Below, in pieces: positions 8,461-15,172 of a stretch of DNA of 34,796 nucleotides. The stretch's first letter is position 1. Every line of letters begins with the position of its first letter. The DNA is from Mucilaginibacter sp. (lineage in GTDB: Bacteria > Bacteroidota > Bacteroidia > Sphingobacteriales > Sphingobacteriaceae): assembly GCA_028288285.1 (NCBI GenBank), contig JAQBNZ010000078.1, positions 1-34,796 of the forward strand, written 5' to 3'. The notes beneath the pieces are model-generated. The model ran no database searches and had not been told where the DNA came from. It saw nothing but the letters and a program-made list of their open reading frames with translations. Both the position numbers and the translations under genes were made by a program.

Positions 8461-8552
8461 GGATAACACCGACCATAGGCTAATTAACATACTGCGGCGG
8501 GACGCTTGCGGTAGCTGGGAATGTTAGTACAACACCAACAAAGGCGTTATAC
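8461..8552 (+). repeat. attC-like imperfect palindrome upstream of the orphan gene
   Basis: A 92-bp element. The terminal 10-mers GGATAACACC (8461-8470) and GGCGTTATAC (8543-8552) pair at 8 of 10 positions. An inner stem TAACAT/ATGTTA (8485-8490, 8521-8526) carries an asymmetric 7-nt bulge and continues as ACTGC/GCGGT (8491-8495, 8508-8512). The two-box folded layout, the GTTA-type terminal core and the length resemble integron attC sites. There is no integrase in the window and no matching second site after the gene, so this is a lead, not an assignment. Confidence 0.4.
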
Positions 8553-8605
8553 AAATTTTGAAAGAGATATTTTAATTATACCTTCATGTATAATATATTT
8601 AGTTC

Positions 8606-9313
8606 ATGAGAAAAGGCATCAAGAATAAGATTTTCGACTTCGTCAAAAACACTGAATTAGGGTTACGTGAGTTTGATCTAACATTTAATATAGATAAAGA
8701 AGATGGCGAAGAAGATGCTACTATAGAGTACAAACAATCTGAAGGGATATTTAAATACATTTTATTTCAATCGCCAAAAGATTTTGATGCTTTTCGTTGT
8801 TATGCTACTATGTTTTCGCCAGGGTTTAACGTTAGTAGTTGTTTTTATGATGCATATGTTCAAATAGATGAAGGTTTAGAACGTTTTCAACATTGGATTG
8901 ATACCGAACTGCAAAAATACATTAAAGAAGAAACCGAAACTGATTTATATGAAGAGTATTTAAAAGGGGTTAATTTAGTTGGCATTGACAATATAAATTA
9001 TCAAGAAACAGATCATTTCAGCATAGACCAAAAAGCTCAGATACGCATGGGTTTTCAGGAGATTAAATTAATTATCGCACAAAACTATGCAACTACTAAT
9101 GAACAAATACAACTTATCAATGAAAGGATAGATTATTTAATAGAAGCAGCTGACAGGTTGAATAAAACAGATTGGAAAGGCATATTCATAAGTACTATTA
9201 TTGGAATGATTACCTCTTTATGCTTGGACTCTGAAAAAGGGAGTCAACTATTTGATTTATGCATTAAAATATTACATATTGTTCCAACTCTGTTTGAACA
9301 TTCATCAAAATGA
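8606..9313 (+). CDS. Orphan hypothetical protein with C-terminal hydrophobic segment
   Basis: A 235-aa protein I do not recognise. It is acidic and rich in Lys, Glu, Asp and Ile, with AT-rich codons unlike the flanking repeats. Residues 1-150 look like a mixed alpha/beta soluble domain (FDLTFNIDKEDGEEDATIEY, then IFKYILFQSPKDFDAFRCYA). A predicted helix around 155-188 (QIQLINERIDYLIEAADRLN) leads into an amphipathic to hydrophobic segment at 190-207 (WKGIFISTIIGMITSLCL), then a second hydrophobic stretch (LFDLCIKILHIVPTLF). This helix-then-membrane C-terminus recurs in many uncharacterised bacterial accessory proteins. The gene is isolated between repeat clusters on both sides, which suggests recent acquisition. 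A defence or stress role is possible but unsupported. Confidence 0.75.
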   Translation: MRKGIKNKIFDFVKNTELGLREFDLTFNIDKEDGEEDATIEYKQSEGIFKYILFQSPKDFDAFRCYATMFSPGFNVSSCFYDAYVQIDEGLERFQHWIDTELQKYIKEETETDLYEEYLKGVNLVGIDNINYQETDHFSIDQKAQIRMGFQEIKLIIAQNYATTNEQIQLINERIDYLIEAADRLNKTDWKGIFISTIIGMITSLCLDSEKGSQLFDLCIKILHIVPTLFEHSSK

Positions 9314-9388
9314 GCATTCTACCCCACTCCAGCAACTGTCTCATTTGTGCACCGATGCAAGGCCATACCATCGGCGAGGATGCATGGC

Positions 9389-9423
9389 GGCGAATAGATA
9401 CTTCGCTGCGTTCAGTATGACAA
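9389..9423 (-). repeat. Dispersed short repeat (GTCATACTGAACGCAGCGAAG type)
   Basis: Read on the minus strand, this stretch begins TTGTCATACTGAACGCAGCG and continues AAGTATCTATTCGCC. From memory, variants of this motif are very common between genes in Bacteroidota. A search of the host genome would confirm the copy number. Confidence 0.45.
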
Positions 9424-9447
9424 ACCAATAAATAGCGCCGGTAGGTG

Positions 9448-9563
9448 CTAAAGCTTTGTAGAAAATAATCATAAAAAGTTTAGCGTGCCGTAGATACGCA
9501 ATACGGCGGAATTTCGTACCTATGGCACGGCGTTGCTACTTGCTTATTTTTCTACCAGGCTTT
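9448..9563. repeat. Long imperfect inverted repeat (two head-to-head copies)
   Basis: The left arm (9448-9502), starting CTAAAGCTTTGTAGAAAATA, and the right arm (9511-9563), read in reverse complement as TTAAAGCCTGGTAGAAAAATA, align along about 53 bp. Both arms end in the related cores GTGCCGTAGATACG and GTGCCATAGGTACG. An 8-bp spacer separates them. The layout resembles a pair of REP-like units or a small non-autonomous element. Confidence 0.55.
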
Positions 9564-9578
9564 AACCCCGCTGGGGTT
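9564..9578. repeat. Short perfect hairpin at the edge of the inverted repeat
   Basis: AACCCC (9564-9569), a 3-nt GCT loop and GGGGTT (9573-9578) form a perfect 6-bp stem directly abutting the long inverted repeat. There is no T tract on either side, so a terminator role is unlikely. It is probably part of the same repeat unit. The following 9579-9798 shows no gene or clear structure. Confidence 0.45.
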
Positions 9579-9799
9579 ACTTAACCAAAGAGGTCTATTG
9601 AAATTGCTTTATTAAAATTATTGGGATTGTAATTCCGGGCGAGCGGGGAGGAGGAGTTGCGCAGGGTTAAGGAGAAATTTTTACGTGATGCTTATCGGTA
9701 CAAGCAAGGTGTCAGCATGCAATAGTATAAGATTTTTCTTTATCGTTCGAAATGAAAAGTGAGGGTTTATCTTATGGGATATATTGACAAAACCGGTCT

Positions 9800-9825
9800 A
9801 AAAGATGCAGATATTTGTATCTTTT
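9800..9825. terminator. Candidate bidirectional terminator
   Basis: AAAAGAT (9800-9806) pairs with ATCTTTT (9819-9825) around a 12-nt loop, and one further T follows on the plus strand. It lies 36 bp past the stop codon of the Lys-rich gene on the minus strand. The stem is AT-rich and weak. Confidence 0.35.
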
Positions 9826-9861
9826 TGACATGAATCCCTATCTTTTTTGCAGAAACTTATA

Positions 9862-10170
9862 TTATGAAGCTGAAATTGTAACCGCTTCTTTTTCTATTGT
9901 TTTGGTGTTTGGAGTAGCTTGGCTTGCAGGAGAAGCAGGAGTTATGGTTTCGGTAGCTTTTGGTTTAGCAACCTGTACCGGTGTAATTAATTTGGTAATT
10001 TTCTTAGTTAACTTGTTAATGCTTTTTGCAAGTTTCTTTTCTGTTTTTTTTGTGTCTGTACCCAACTTGGCAGCTGTTTGTTTTATGGCAGCAAGTAAGC
10101 TTTCTTCTAAATTATTTTTTAGGGCTTTTTTTGCATTTTTATTTATTGCCTTAAGTTCTGATTTTTTCAT
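9862..10170 (-). CDS. Small Lys-rich histone-like protein
   Basis: A 102-aa basic protein starting MKKSELKAINKNAKKALKNN. The first 70 residues are helical and Lys-rich (KKTEKKLAKSINKLTKKITKL). The tail is low-complexity Pro/Ala/Thr (KPKATETITPASPASQATPN), the layout of histone H1-like bacterial nucleoid proteins. A start at 10206 is possible in frame, but the ATG at 10170 is preferred because a good -7 box lies at 10189-10196, inside the longer version. The opposite strand is also open here and would encode a hydrophobic peptide; the Lys-rich frame is the better gene. DNA binding is inference from composition. Confidence 0.7.
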   Translation of the reverse strand: MKKSELKAINKNAKKALKNNLEESLLAAIKQTAAKLGTDTKKTEKKLAKSINKLTKKITKLITPVQVAKPKATETITPASPASQATPNTKTIEKEAVTISAS

Positions 10171-10188
10171 GATACCTGATTTAAAATG

Positions 10189-10196
10189 CAAAGATA
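10189..10196 (-). promoter_or_regulatory. Candidate -7 box for the Lys-rich gene
   Basis: On the minus strand this reads TATCTTTG, a full match to TAnnTTTG, 18 bp upstream of the ATG at 10170. No -33 at normal spacing is seen. It helps decide the start codon. Confidence 0.4.
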
Positions 10197-10304
10197 GGTT
10201 AACCAAACGTTAATTATATGTTATATTTATGTTAACTAACTTAATTAGAGGTAATAAGGTGTTTAAAAGTGTGAATTTCTTTCTAAAAGTACGCTTGCGA
10301 ATCG

Positions 10305-11381
10305 TTAACCTTTGTGCAGCATAAAGGAGTCAGAAAGAACTGCCTTATTTGTTATAGTGTTTATAGAATAATATTCGCCGGCAAGGCTCAGGCTGTTGTT
10401 TTCTTTTGTTACAGTAATCTTTAAAAACCCATGCCGGTCATCGCAATAATTTTCAAGTTTTACACCGGCAAATAATGGTGAATCTGCCGTGAAGCGTTCA
10501 TCTGTGATGGCAGCAATGCTATGCAATTCGTCAAATCCGCCGGCACCTGCAACAATATACGGTGTGTTGGTATTATCCGCATTGGCCTTACTAAATCTTT
10601 GATAGTTGTGTACATGGCCACTAAAAACAATATCAGGCCGTATGCCTGTTTCTTCAAATACGCCATTTAACAGATCTATCATGTATAGGCTGGAACTGTG
10701 GTTAATATCAGCAGAATATGGCGCGTGGTGTACGCAAACTATCAGCATTTTATCAGGATCAGCAGCTTTTAGTTCAGCTATGAACCATTCCCTTTGCTCC
10801 GCAGTAATTACACCATATTTAGGCACATTACTATGCAAGCCTATAATTGTGGCAAGAGGTGTGTCAAGTGTCCAATATACGTTAGGTTGCGGCATGCTTT
10901 TACGGTTGCTGTTGCCACTAAAAGCCACTGTTTGCGGGGATGCTGCATCACAAAATACTTTTGTAAATGCGTCCAAACTATTGTAAACAGGCACATCAGG
11001 GTTAACGTCACTATCGTGATTGCCGGCTATGGCAAATATGGGCCCGGGATATTTTTCATATGGTTTAAAGAATTGTGCCTCATACTGCGATGCTTCGCCA
11101 TAATGGTATACCAGATCGCCCAGGTGATATAAGAAAGTTGGGGCATTAGCTGTTAAGTATTGGGCTGCCATCTCATCAATAACTCCTTTTTGAGATTCGG
11201 GCCTGCGAACAGAGCCGGTATCACCTACCATGTGAAATATTAATTGATCTGTAGAAATATCAGGTATAATATTGCTTAATGACAGGTGGTAAGGATATTT
11301 ACCTGCTGGTTGTGGTAAGGGCCTGAATTTATAATTATCATCCGGCTGATCTTTCTTAATTACTGGTGTAGTATATTTCAT
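10305..11381 (-). CDS. Calcineurin-like metallophosphoesterase
   Basis: Dimetal phosphoesterase of 358 aa. The metal-binding motifs appear in the canonical order: GDTG (about residue 53), YHLGDLVYHYG, AIAGNHDSD, VCVHHAPYS and SGHVHNYQRF. The GNHD and GHVHNYQR forms resemble purple-acid-phosphatase-like members of PF00149. The C-terminal region contains beta-rich sequence ending DSFMLHKG. No signal peptide is evident (MKYTTPVIKKDQPDDNYKF), so it is probably cytoplasmic despite that similarity. It is monocistronic and divergent from the alkaline-phosphatase-type gene at 11606, sharing a 224-bp intergenic region. The substrate is unknown. Confidence 0.9.
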   Translation of the reverse strand: MKYTTPVIKKDQPDDNYKFRPLPQPAGKYPYHLSLSNIIPDISTDQLIFHMVGDTGSVRRPESQKGVIDEMAAQYLTANAPTFLYHLGDLVYHYGEASQYEAQFFKPYEKYPGPIFAIAGNHDSDVNPDVPVYNSLDAFTKVFCDAASPQTVAFSGNSNRKSMPQPNVYWTLDTPLATIIGLHSNVPKYGVITAEQREWFIAELKAADPDKMLIVCVHHAPYSADINHSSSLYMIDLLNGVFEETGIRPDIVFSGHVHNYQRFSKANADNTNTPYIVAGAGGFDELHSIAAITDERFTADSPLFAGVKLENYCDDRHGFLKITVTKENNSLSLAGEYYSINTITNKAVLSDSFMLHKG

Positions 11382-11573
11382 TACTCGTGTAATACTGCTG
11401 TCGTTATATTCTTTAAGTAAAGTTCGTTATGTTTTATCAGTTTTTTCAATTTTGTTTCACCGGCTTCAATGTGTTAACATCAGATATACTATCAACATAT
11501 AAACATTCATTTGCTTTAAACCGGATGATTTTATTAATAATGTTTGCTTAACACCAAACACTGTTTAGCTTTA

Positions 11574-11581
11574 TACTTTTG
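11574..11581 (+). promoter_or_regulatory. Candidate -7 box upstream of the phosphatase/phosphodiesterase gene
   Basis: TACTTTTG matches TAnnTTTG and lies 24 bp before the ATG at 11606. A TTTG at 11543-11546 is the best -33 candidate, but the spacing is longer than usual. Confidence 0.4.
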
Positions 11582-11605
11582 TTGAAAAGTTAAACTTGTT
11601 AAATT

Positions 11606-12859
11606 ATGCGCCATCTTATAAAAATAAACACACTCGTACTTTTAATGATGTGTTTAAGCCTTCTTGCTACAGCTCAAACTAAAGTAAAAAAGGCATTGTT
11701 CATAATTGCCGATGGTATACCGGCAGATGTTATTGAAAAGGTGCCAACTCCTAATCTTGATATGATTGCCAAACAGGGCAAATATTTACGTGCCCATGTG
11801 GGCGGCGATAAGGATGCTTACAACCAAACACCAACAATTTCGGCTGTTGGTTATAACAGCTTGCTAACCGGTACCTGGGTAAATAAACATAACGTTTGGG
11901 ATAACGATATTAAAGACCCTAATTATAATTACCCAACTATATTCCGACTGCTTAAAAATCAGTATCCAAATAAAAAAACAGGCGTGTTTTCAAGCTGGTT
12001 AGATAACCGTACCAAATTGGTGGGTGATAGTTTAGCCGCTACCAATTATGTAAAGATTGATTACCATGCAGATGGTTACGAGCTGGATACTGTAAATTTT
12101 AAACATGATAAAGAAAGCGCTTACATGCACCGCATTGATGAAAGGGTTGTAGAAGAAGCATCAAAAAGTATCAAAAAAAATGCGCCCGACTTATCATGGG
12201 TCTATTTAGAATACACCGATGATATGGGCCATATGTATGGCGACAGTCCGCAGTTTTATACCGCCGTTGAAATGATGGATAAGCAGGTGGGTAAAATATG
12301 GGAGGCCATACAATATCGCCAGAAAAATTTTAACGAAGAGTGGCTCATATTTATCACAACAGATCATGGCCGCGACGAAAAAATGGGTAAGGGGCACGGT
12401 GGGCAGTCGGCAAGGCAGCGCTCTACCTGGATGGTAACCAACGCTAAAGGGTTTAATAATTATGAAAAATATTACTACCCCGGCATTGTTGATATTATGC
12501 CATCTATAGCGCAATTCATGAACATTACTATCCCGGTAAATTATAAACGGGAGATAGATGGTATATCTCTTACAGGGCCGGTTTCAATAGTTGAGCCCAA
12601 AGTTAACCTGGTACAAGGTGCTATTGATGTAAGCTGGAAAGCTTTAAATAAAGACGAAAAAGTAAAAATATGGGTATCGTCAACTAATAATTTTAAAGAA
12701 GGTAAGCCGGATGATTATAAGCTTTTAGCTGAAGTGCCGGCCGGTACCGAACACGCGCTTGTTTCAGTCAAAAACATGCCATCAACCTTTTACAAAGTTG
12801 TTTTAGAAGGAAGGTACAATACAGTAAATAAATGGATTGTGCCCGAAACTAAAAAGTAA
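11606..12859 (+). CDS. Secreted alkaline-phosphatase-superfamily phosphodiesterase/phosphatase
   Basis: Exported hydrolase of 417 aa with a signal peptide (MRHLIKINTLVLLMMCLSLLATAQ). The alkaline phosphatase/nucleotide pyrophosphatase fold is shown by the first metal Asp36 (LFIIADG), the nucleophile region TPTISAVGYNSLLTGTW (Thr77 or Ser79), an acidic EYTDDMGHMYG motif, the metal-binding TTDHGRDEK and GKGHGGQSARQRSTW. A C-terminal domain (about 325-417) is beta-rich, fibronectin III-like (NLVQGAIDVSWKAL). It is related to type I phosphodiesterases and nucleotide pyrophosphatases; the exact substrate cannot be told. The remnant of a second superfamily member lies directly downstream, suggesting a former tandem pair. 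Confidence 0.88.
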   Translation: MRHLIKINTLVLLMMCLSLLATAQTKVKKALFIIADGIPADVIEKVPTPNLDMIAKQGKYLRAHVGGDKDAYNQTPTISAVGYNSLLTGTWVNKHNVWDNDIKDPNYNYPTIFRLLKNQYPNKKTGVFSSWLDNRTKLVGDSLAATNYVKIDYHADGYELDTVNFKHDKESAYMHRIDERVVEEASKSIKKNAPDLSWVYLEYTDDMGHMYGDSPQFYTAVEMMDKQVGKIWEAIQYRQKNFNEEWLIFITTDHGRDEKMGKGHGGQSARQRSTWMVTNAKGFNNYEKYYYPGIVDIMPSIAQFMNITIPVNYKREIDGISLTGPVSIVEPKVNLVQGAIDVSWKALNKDEKVKIWVSSTNNFKEGKPDDYKLLAEVPAGTEHALVSVKNMPSTFYKVVLEGRYNTVNKWIVPETKK

Positions 12860-12883
12860 AAATGCATAGCAGCACGCTTTTAG

Positions 12884-13120
12884 AAACGAGGAGACGTACC
12901 AATGGATAAATGACGCGATCATGGATCTGATGTAAAAGGTTCAGAACAAACATGGTTTGCGGTTATTGGCCCGGATACGCCACCAAACGGCGAAATAAAA
13001 ACAGCAACCACCACTTATTATAAACAATTGGCACAAACTATGGCACAGCTGTTAGGATTTGATTTTAAAGCAAATGCCGGTCATGAAGTTGGCAATACCA
13101 TTAAAACAGTAATAAAGTAA
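12884..13120 (+). pseudogene. 3' remnant of an alkaline-phosphatase/sulfatase-superfamily gene
   Basis: In the frame ending at the TAA 13118-13120 the sequence reads KRGDVPMDK, stop (TGA 12911-12913), RDHGSDVKGSEQTWFAVIGP and on through DTPPNGEIK to GHEVGNTIKTVIK. GRGD...DKW.DHG..VKG..QTW is the typical C-terminal signature of alkaline-phosphatase-superfamily enzymes. The TGA falls exactly where Trp is expected, and no N-terminal part is present. It is therefore a truncated gene with an internal nonsense codon. It begins about 25 bp after the intact family member at 11606-12859, so deletion within a tandem pair is likely. The superfamily call is from motif recognition. Confidence 0.7.
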
Positions 13121-13279
13121 TTATTCAGTCTAAACAAAGGACAGTCAAGCTTCTTGTCTTTCGTTAATTTTTGTTAAAATATTAGTGTTTGTGAACTCAA
13201 GCTTATCAATCTGATAATATTACAATAACATTTCAGTTATGCTAAGAGTGTAATTTTGAATAAATCAATAACTAATATC

Positions 13280-13444
13280 ATGGAAATGGGATATAACACA
13301 CTTGATTTGGCAATGCTTCTAATTGTAGCATTCGTAATACTTGCAGCATCGCGCGTACCGGTAAAAGATGCACCTGCTAAAAAACTTCGCTTAAGATCAA
13401 ATATAAAGCAGAAAGATCATCCTAATTCCTATTCGCTTAAATAG
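13280..13444 (+). CDS. Putative small membrane peptide
   Basis: A 54-aa reading frame from the ATG at 13280 (MEMGYNTLDLAMLLIVAFVI). One transmembrane helix covers residues 8-24, followed by a basic, polar tail (KKLRLRSNIKQKDH). A TTG at 13256 could extend it by eight residues. It stands alone, 133 bp before a strong terminator, and is not recognised. It could be a real small protein or chance. Confidence 0.4.
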   Translation: MEMGYNTLDLAMLLIVAFVILAASRVPVKDAPAKKLRLRSNIKQKDHPNSYSLK

Positions 13445-13577
13445 CTTTGCTTAACTATTGAAAGCGTGGGAATGACGGAAGTTAAGGTTGCGTTCCTCGC
13501 CGAAATATTGACTGAGGCTTAGGTGGTTATGTAAAATATGTAATAAAATTATATTAACCCCATGGGTTATTTTCAGT

Positions 13578-13609
13578 AAAAGGATACACAAACGTGTATC
13601 CTTTTTTTA
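13578..13609 (+). terminator. Strong intrinsic terminator
   Basis: A perfect 12-bp stem, AAAAGGATACAC (13578-13589) with GTGTATCCTTTT (13594-13605), closes an AAAC loop and runs into seven or more T. It separates the small peptide region from the exopolysaccharide locus. Confidence 0.85.
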
Positions 13610-13678
13610 TTGCCAACCTATTATTTATGTGAAGCTTTTTATGGCATTATATGAGCGATTGGTATGTTTTTATTAGTT

Positions 13679-13726
13679 TAAATTTGTCTTTAGAACTACT
13701 GTAGTATGGTTACTAAACCATCTTTT
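13679..13726 (+). promoter_or_regulatory. Candidate promoter and structured leader of the exopolysaccharide locus
   Basis: TAAATTTG (13679-13686) matches the -7 consensus, with ATTG at 13658-13661 as a possible -33. Two small hairpins follow: ACTAC/GTAGT (13695-13705) and ATGGTT/AACCAT (13706-13721), the second running into CTTTTG. They would lie at the start of a leader of about 150 nt and could act as a weak attenuator or mRNA stabiliser. Confidence 0.35.
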
Positions 13727-13840
13727 GTAAAGCTTATATGGGGCAGAGTAATTAAATTATATAAATTAAGTGTGACTGTGTGGTTATTTAGTATTAAAAA
13801 ACTACATTTAGCAGTATAGTTTTAATAAAGTTGATTGGTT

Positions 13841-15163
13841 TTGAAGTATCTATTTTTACGCATGGGGGTATCTGCCCTTGCAATAATATCCATTTTTGCT
13901 TCTTGCACTAATCCCCGCCAAAAAAGCCATTTCAATCAATTAGTTTACATTGATTTCAAGAACGGGAAATACACACTTTACCGCAACAAAAAGCCGTTCT
14001 TTATAAAAGGAGCGGGTGGTTACACCAATTTAAAAAAGTTAAAAGAAGCAGGTGGAAATACAATACGCATATGGGATACAGTGCGCCTTGATAGTATTAT
14101 TAAAGATGCCACCGCCAACGGAATTGCTGTAATTGTAGGCTTGCCCATGCCTTATAACGATGATATGGACGCCTTTTATAATAATGATGCTAAAATTGAA
14201 GCTTTGTTTACCCATTACCGCAGGCTTATTAACAAATATAAAGGCAATCAAACAGTGTTAAGCTGGTGTTTGGGTAATGAGGTTGCCTTTCCGTTTAATC
14301 CCAAATACAACAAATTTTATCCGGTTTTTAACCGTTTTGTTGACATGATTCATCATGATGATCCTGATCATCCGGTTACTACTACAATGATCAATTTTGA
14401 GCCTAAATACATCTTAAGTATAAAGCTCAGAACAAACATAGATTTCATTTCATTCAATATTTTTGGTGCGATTAAGACATTGAATGCCGATTTGCAAAAG
14501 TTTGAATGGGCATGGAATGGTCCTTTTATGATAACGGAATGGGGAATTGATGGGCCTTGGCCAGGTCATGATCAAACGGTCTGGGGTGCTTTTATTGAAA
14601 GTACAAGCAATAAAAAAGCAGAGCAGTATTTAAATATTTATCAGCGTTATATGCCCGTAAAAAATTCCCGCTTCTTAGGTTCGGCTGTGTTTTATTGGGG
14701 GCAAAAACAAGAAACTACTCACACCTGGTTTAGTCTTTTTGACAGGTATGGCAATATGTCGGCATCGGTAAATGTAATGCAATATTTATGGACAGGAAGT
14801 TGGCCCGAACACCATCCACCTGATATTAAATATATGCTTGTAGATGGGAAAGGCGCAAAGGATAACATCATTTACAAAACAAATGTAGTTGTAAAGGCAA
14901 ATGTTTTTATCCTTGATAGCACAAAGAATAACGATTTAAGGTTTGAATGGCAAATACAACCCGAGGACTGGTTTAGGATACAACATGTTTACAACCAAAA
15001 AGCCAAAAAACCTTTAACACATCTGCTTATTTCTGAGAATAATAAGGAAACGGTTAGTTTTCGCACCCCGTTAAAGGAGGGCCCTTACCGTATTTCTGTA
15101 ACTGTTTACGACAAAAATGGCTATTTCGCCACTGCTAATACACCTTTTTACGTAGTTGAATAA
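13841..15163 (+). CDS. GH2-like TIM-barrel glycosidase lipoprotein
   Basis: Lipid-anchored glycoside hydrolase of 440 aa. The TTG at 13841 is preferred because it gives a full lipoprotein signal, KYLFLRMGVSALAIISIFASC, with basic residues before the hydrophobic core; the internal ATG at 13862 would lose them. The barrel begins FIKGAGGYTNLKKLKEAGGN and TIRIWD. Two glutamates fit a retaining clan-A enzyme: acid/base Glu147 in SWCLGNEV and nucleophile Glu233 in FMITEWG. A beta-sandwich domain follows from about residue 340 (FEWQIQPEDW to YRISVTVYD). It is first in an operon: the synthase-glycosidase fusion starts 10 bp downstream. Its fold and C-terminal domain recur, without the glutamates, at the end of that fusion. 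The substrate is presumably the polymer made by the synthase (inference). Confidence 0.82.
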   Translation: MKYLFLRMGVSALAIISIFASCTNPRQKSHFNQLVYIDFKNGKYTLYRNKKPFFIKGAGGYTNLKKLKEAGGNTIRIWDTVRLDSIIKDATANGIAVIVGLPMPYNDDMDAFYNNDAKIEALFTHYRRLINKYKGNQTVLSWCLGNEVAFPFNPKYNKFYPVFNRFVDMIHHDDPDHPVTTTMINFEPKYILSIKLRTNIDFISFNIFGAIKTLNADLQKFEWAWNGPFMITEWGIDGPWPGHDQTVWGAFIESTSNKKAEQYLNIYQRYMPVKNSRFLGSAVFYWGQKQETTHTWFSLFDRYGNMSASVNVMQYLWTGSWPEHHPPDIKYMLVDGKGAKDNIIYKTNVVVKANVFILDSTKNNDLRFEWQIQPEDWFRIQHVYNQKAKKPLTHLLISENNKETVSFRTPLKEGPYRISVTVYDKNGYFATANTPFYVVE

Positions 15164-15172
15164 ATAATATTG

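Noticed and set aside
8025..9860. tRNA, rRNA or riboswitch in the structured intergenic regions
   Set aside because: No cloverleaf, anticodon arm or known riboswitch core could be found; the structures are nested palindromes of repeat type.
9815..10213. Plus-strand hydrophobic reading frame of 132 aa
   Set aside because: It lies antisense to the Lys-rich gene; its Phe/Ala/Ser-rich sequence is the expected complement of Lys/Ala codons, and the minus strand has a better promoter and start.
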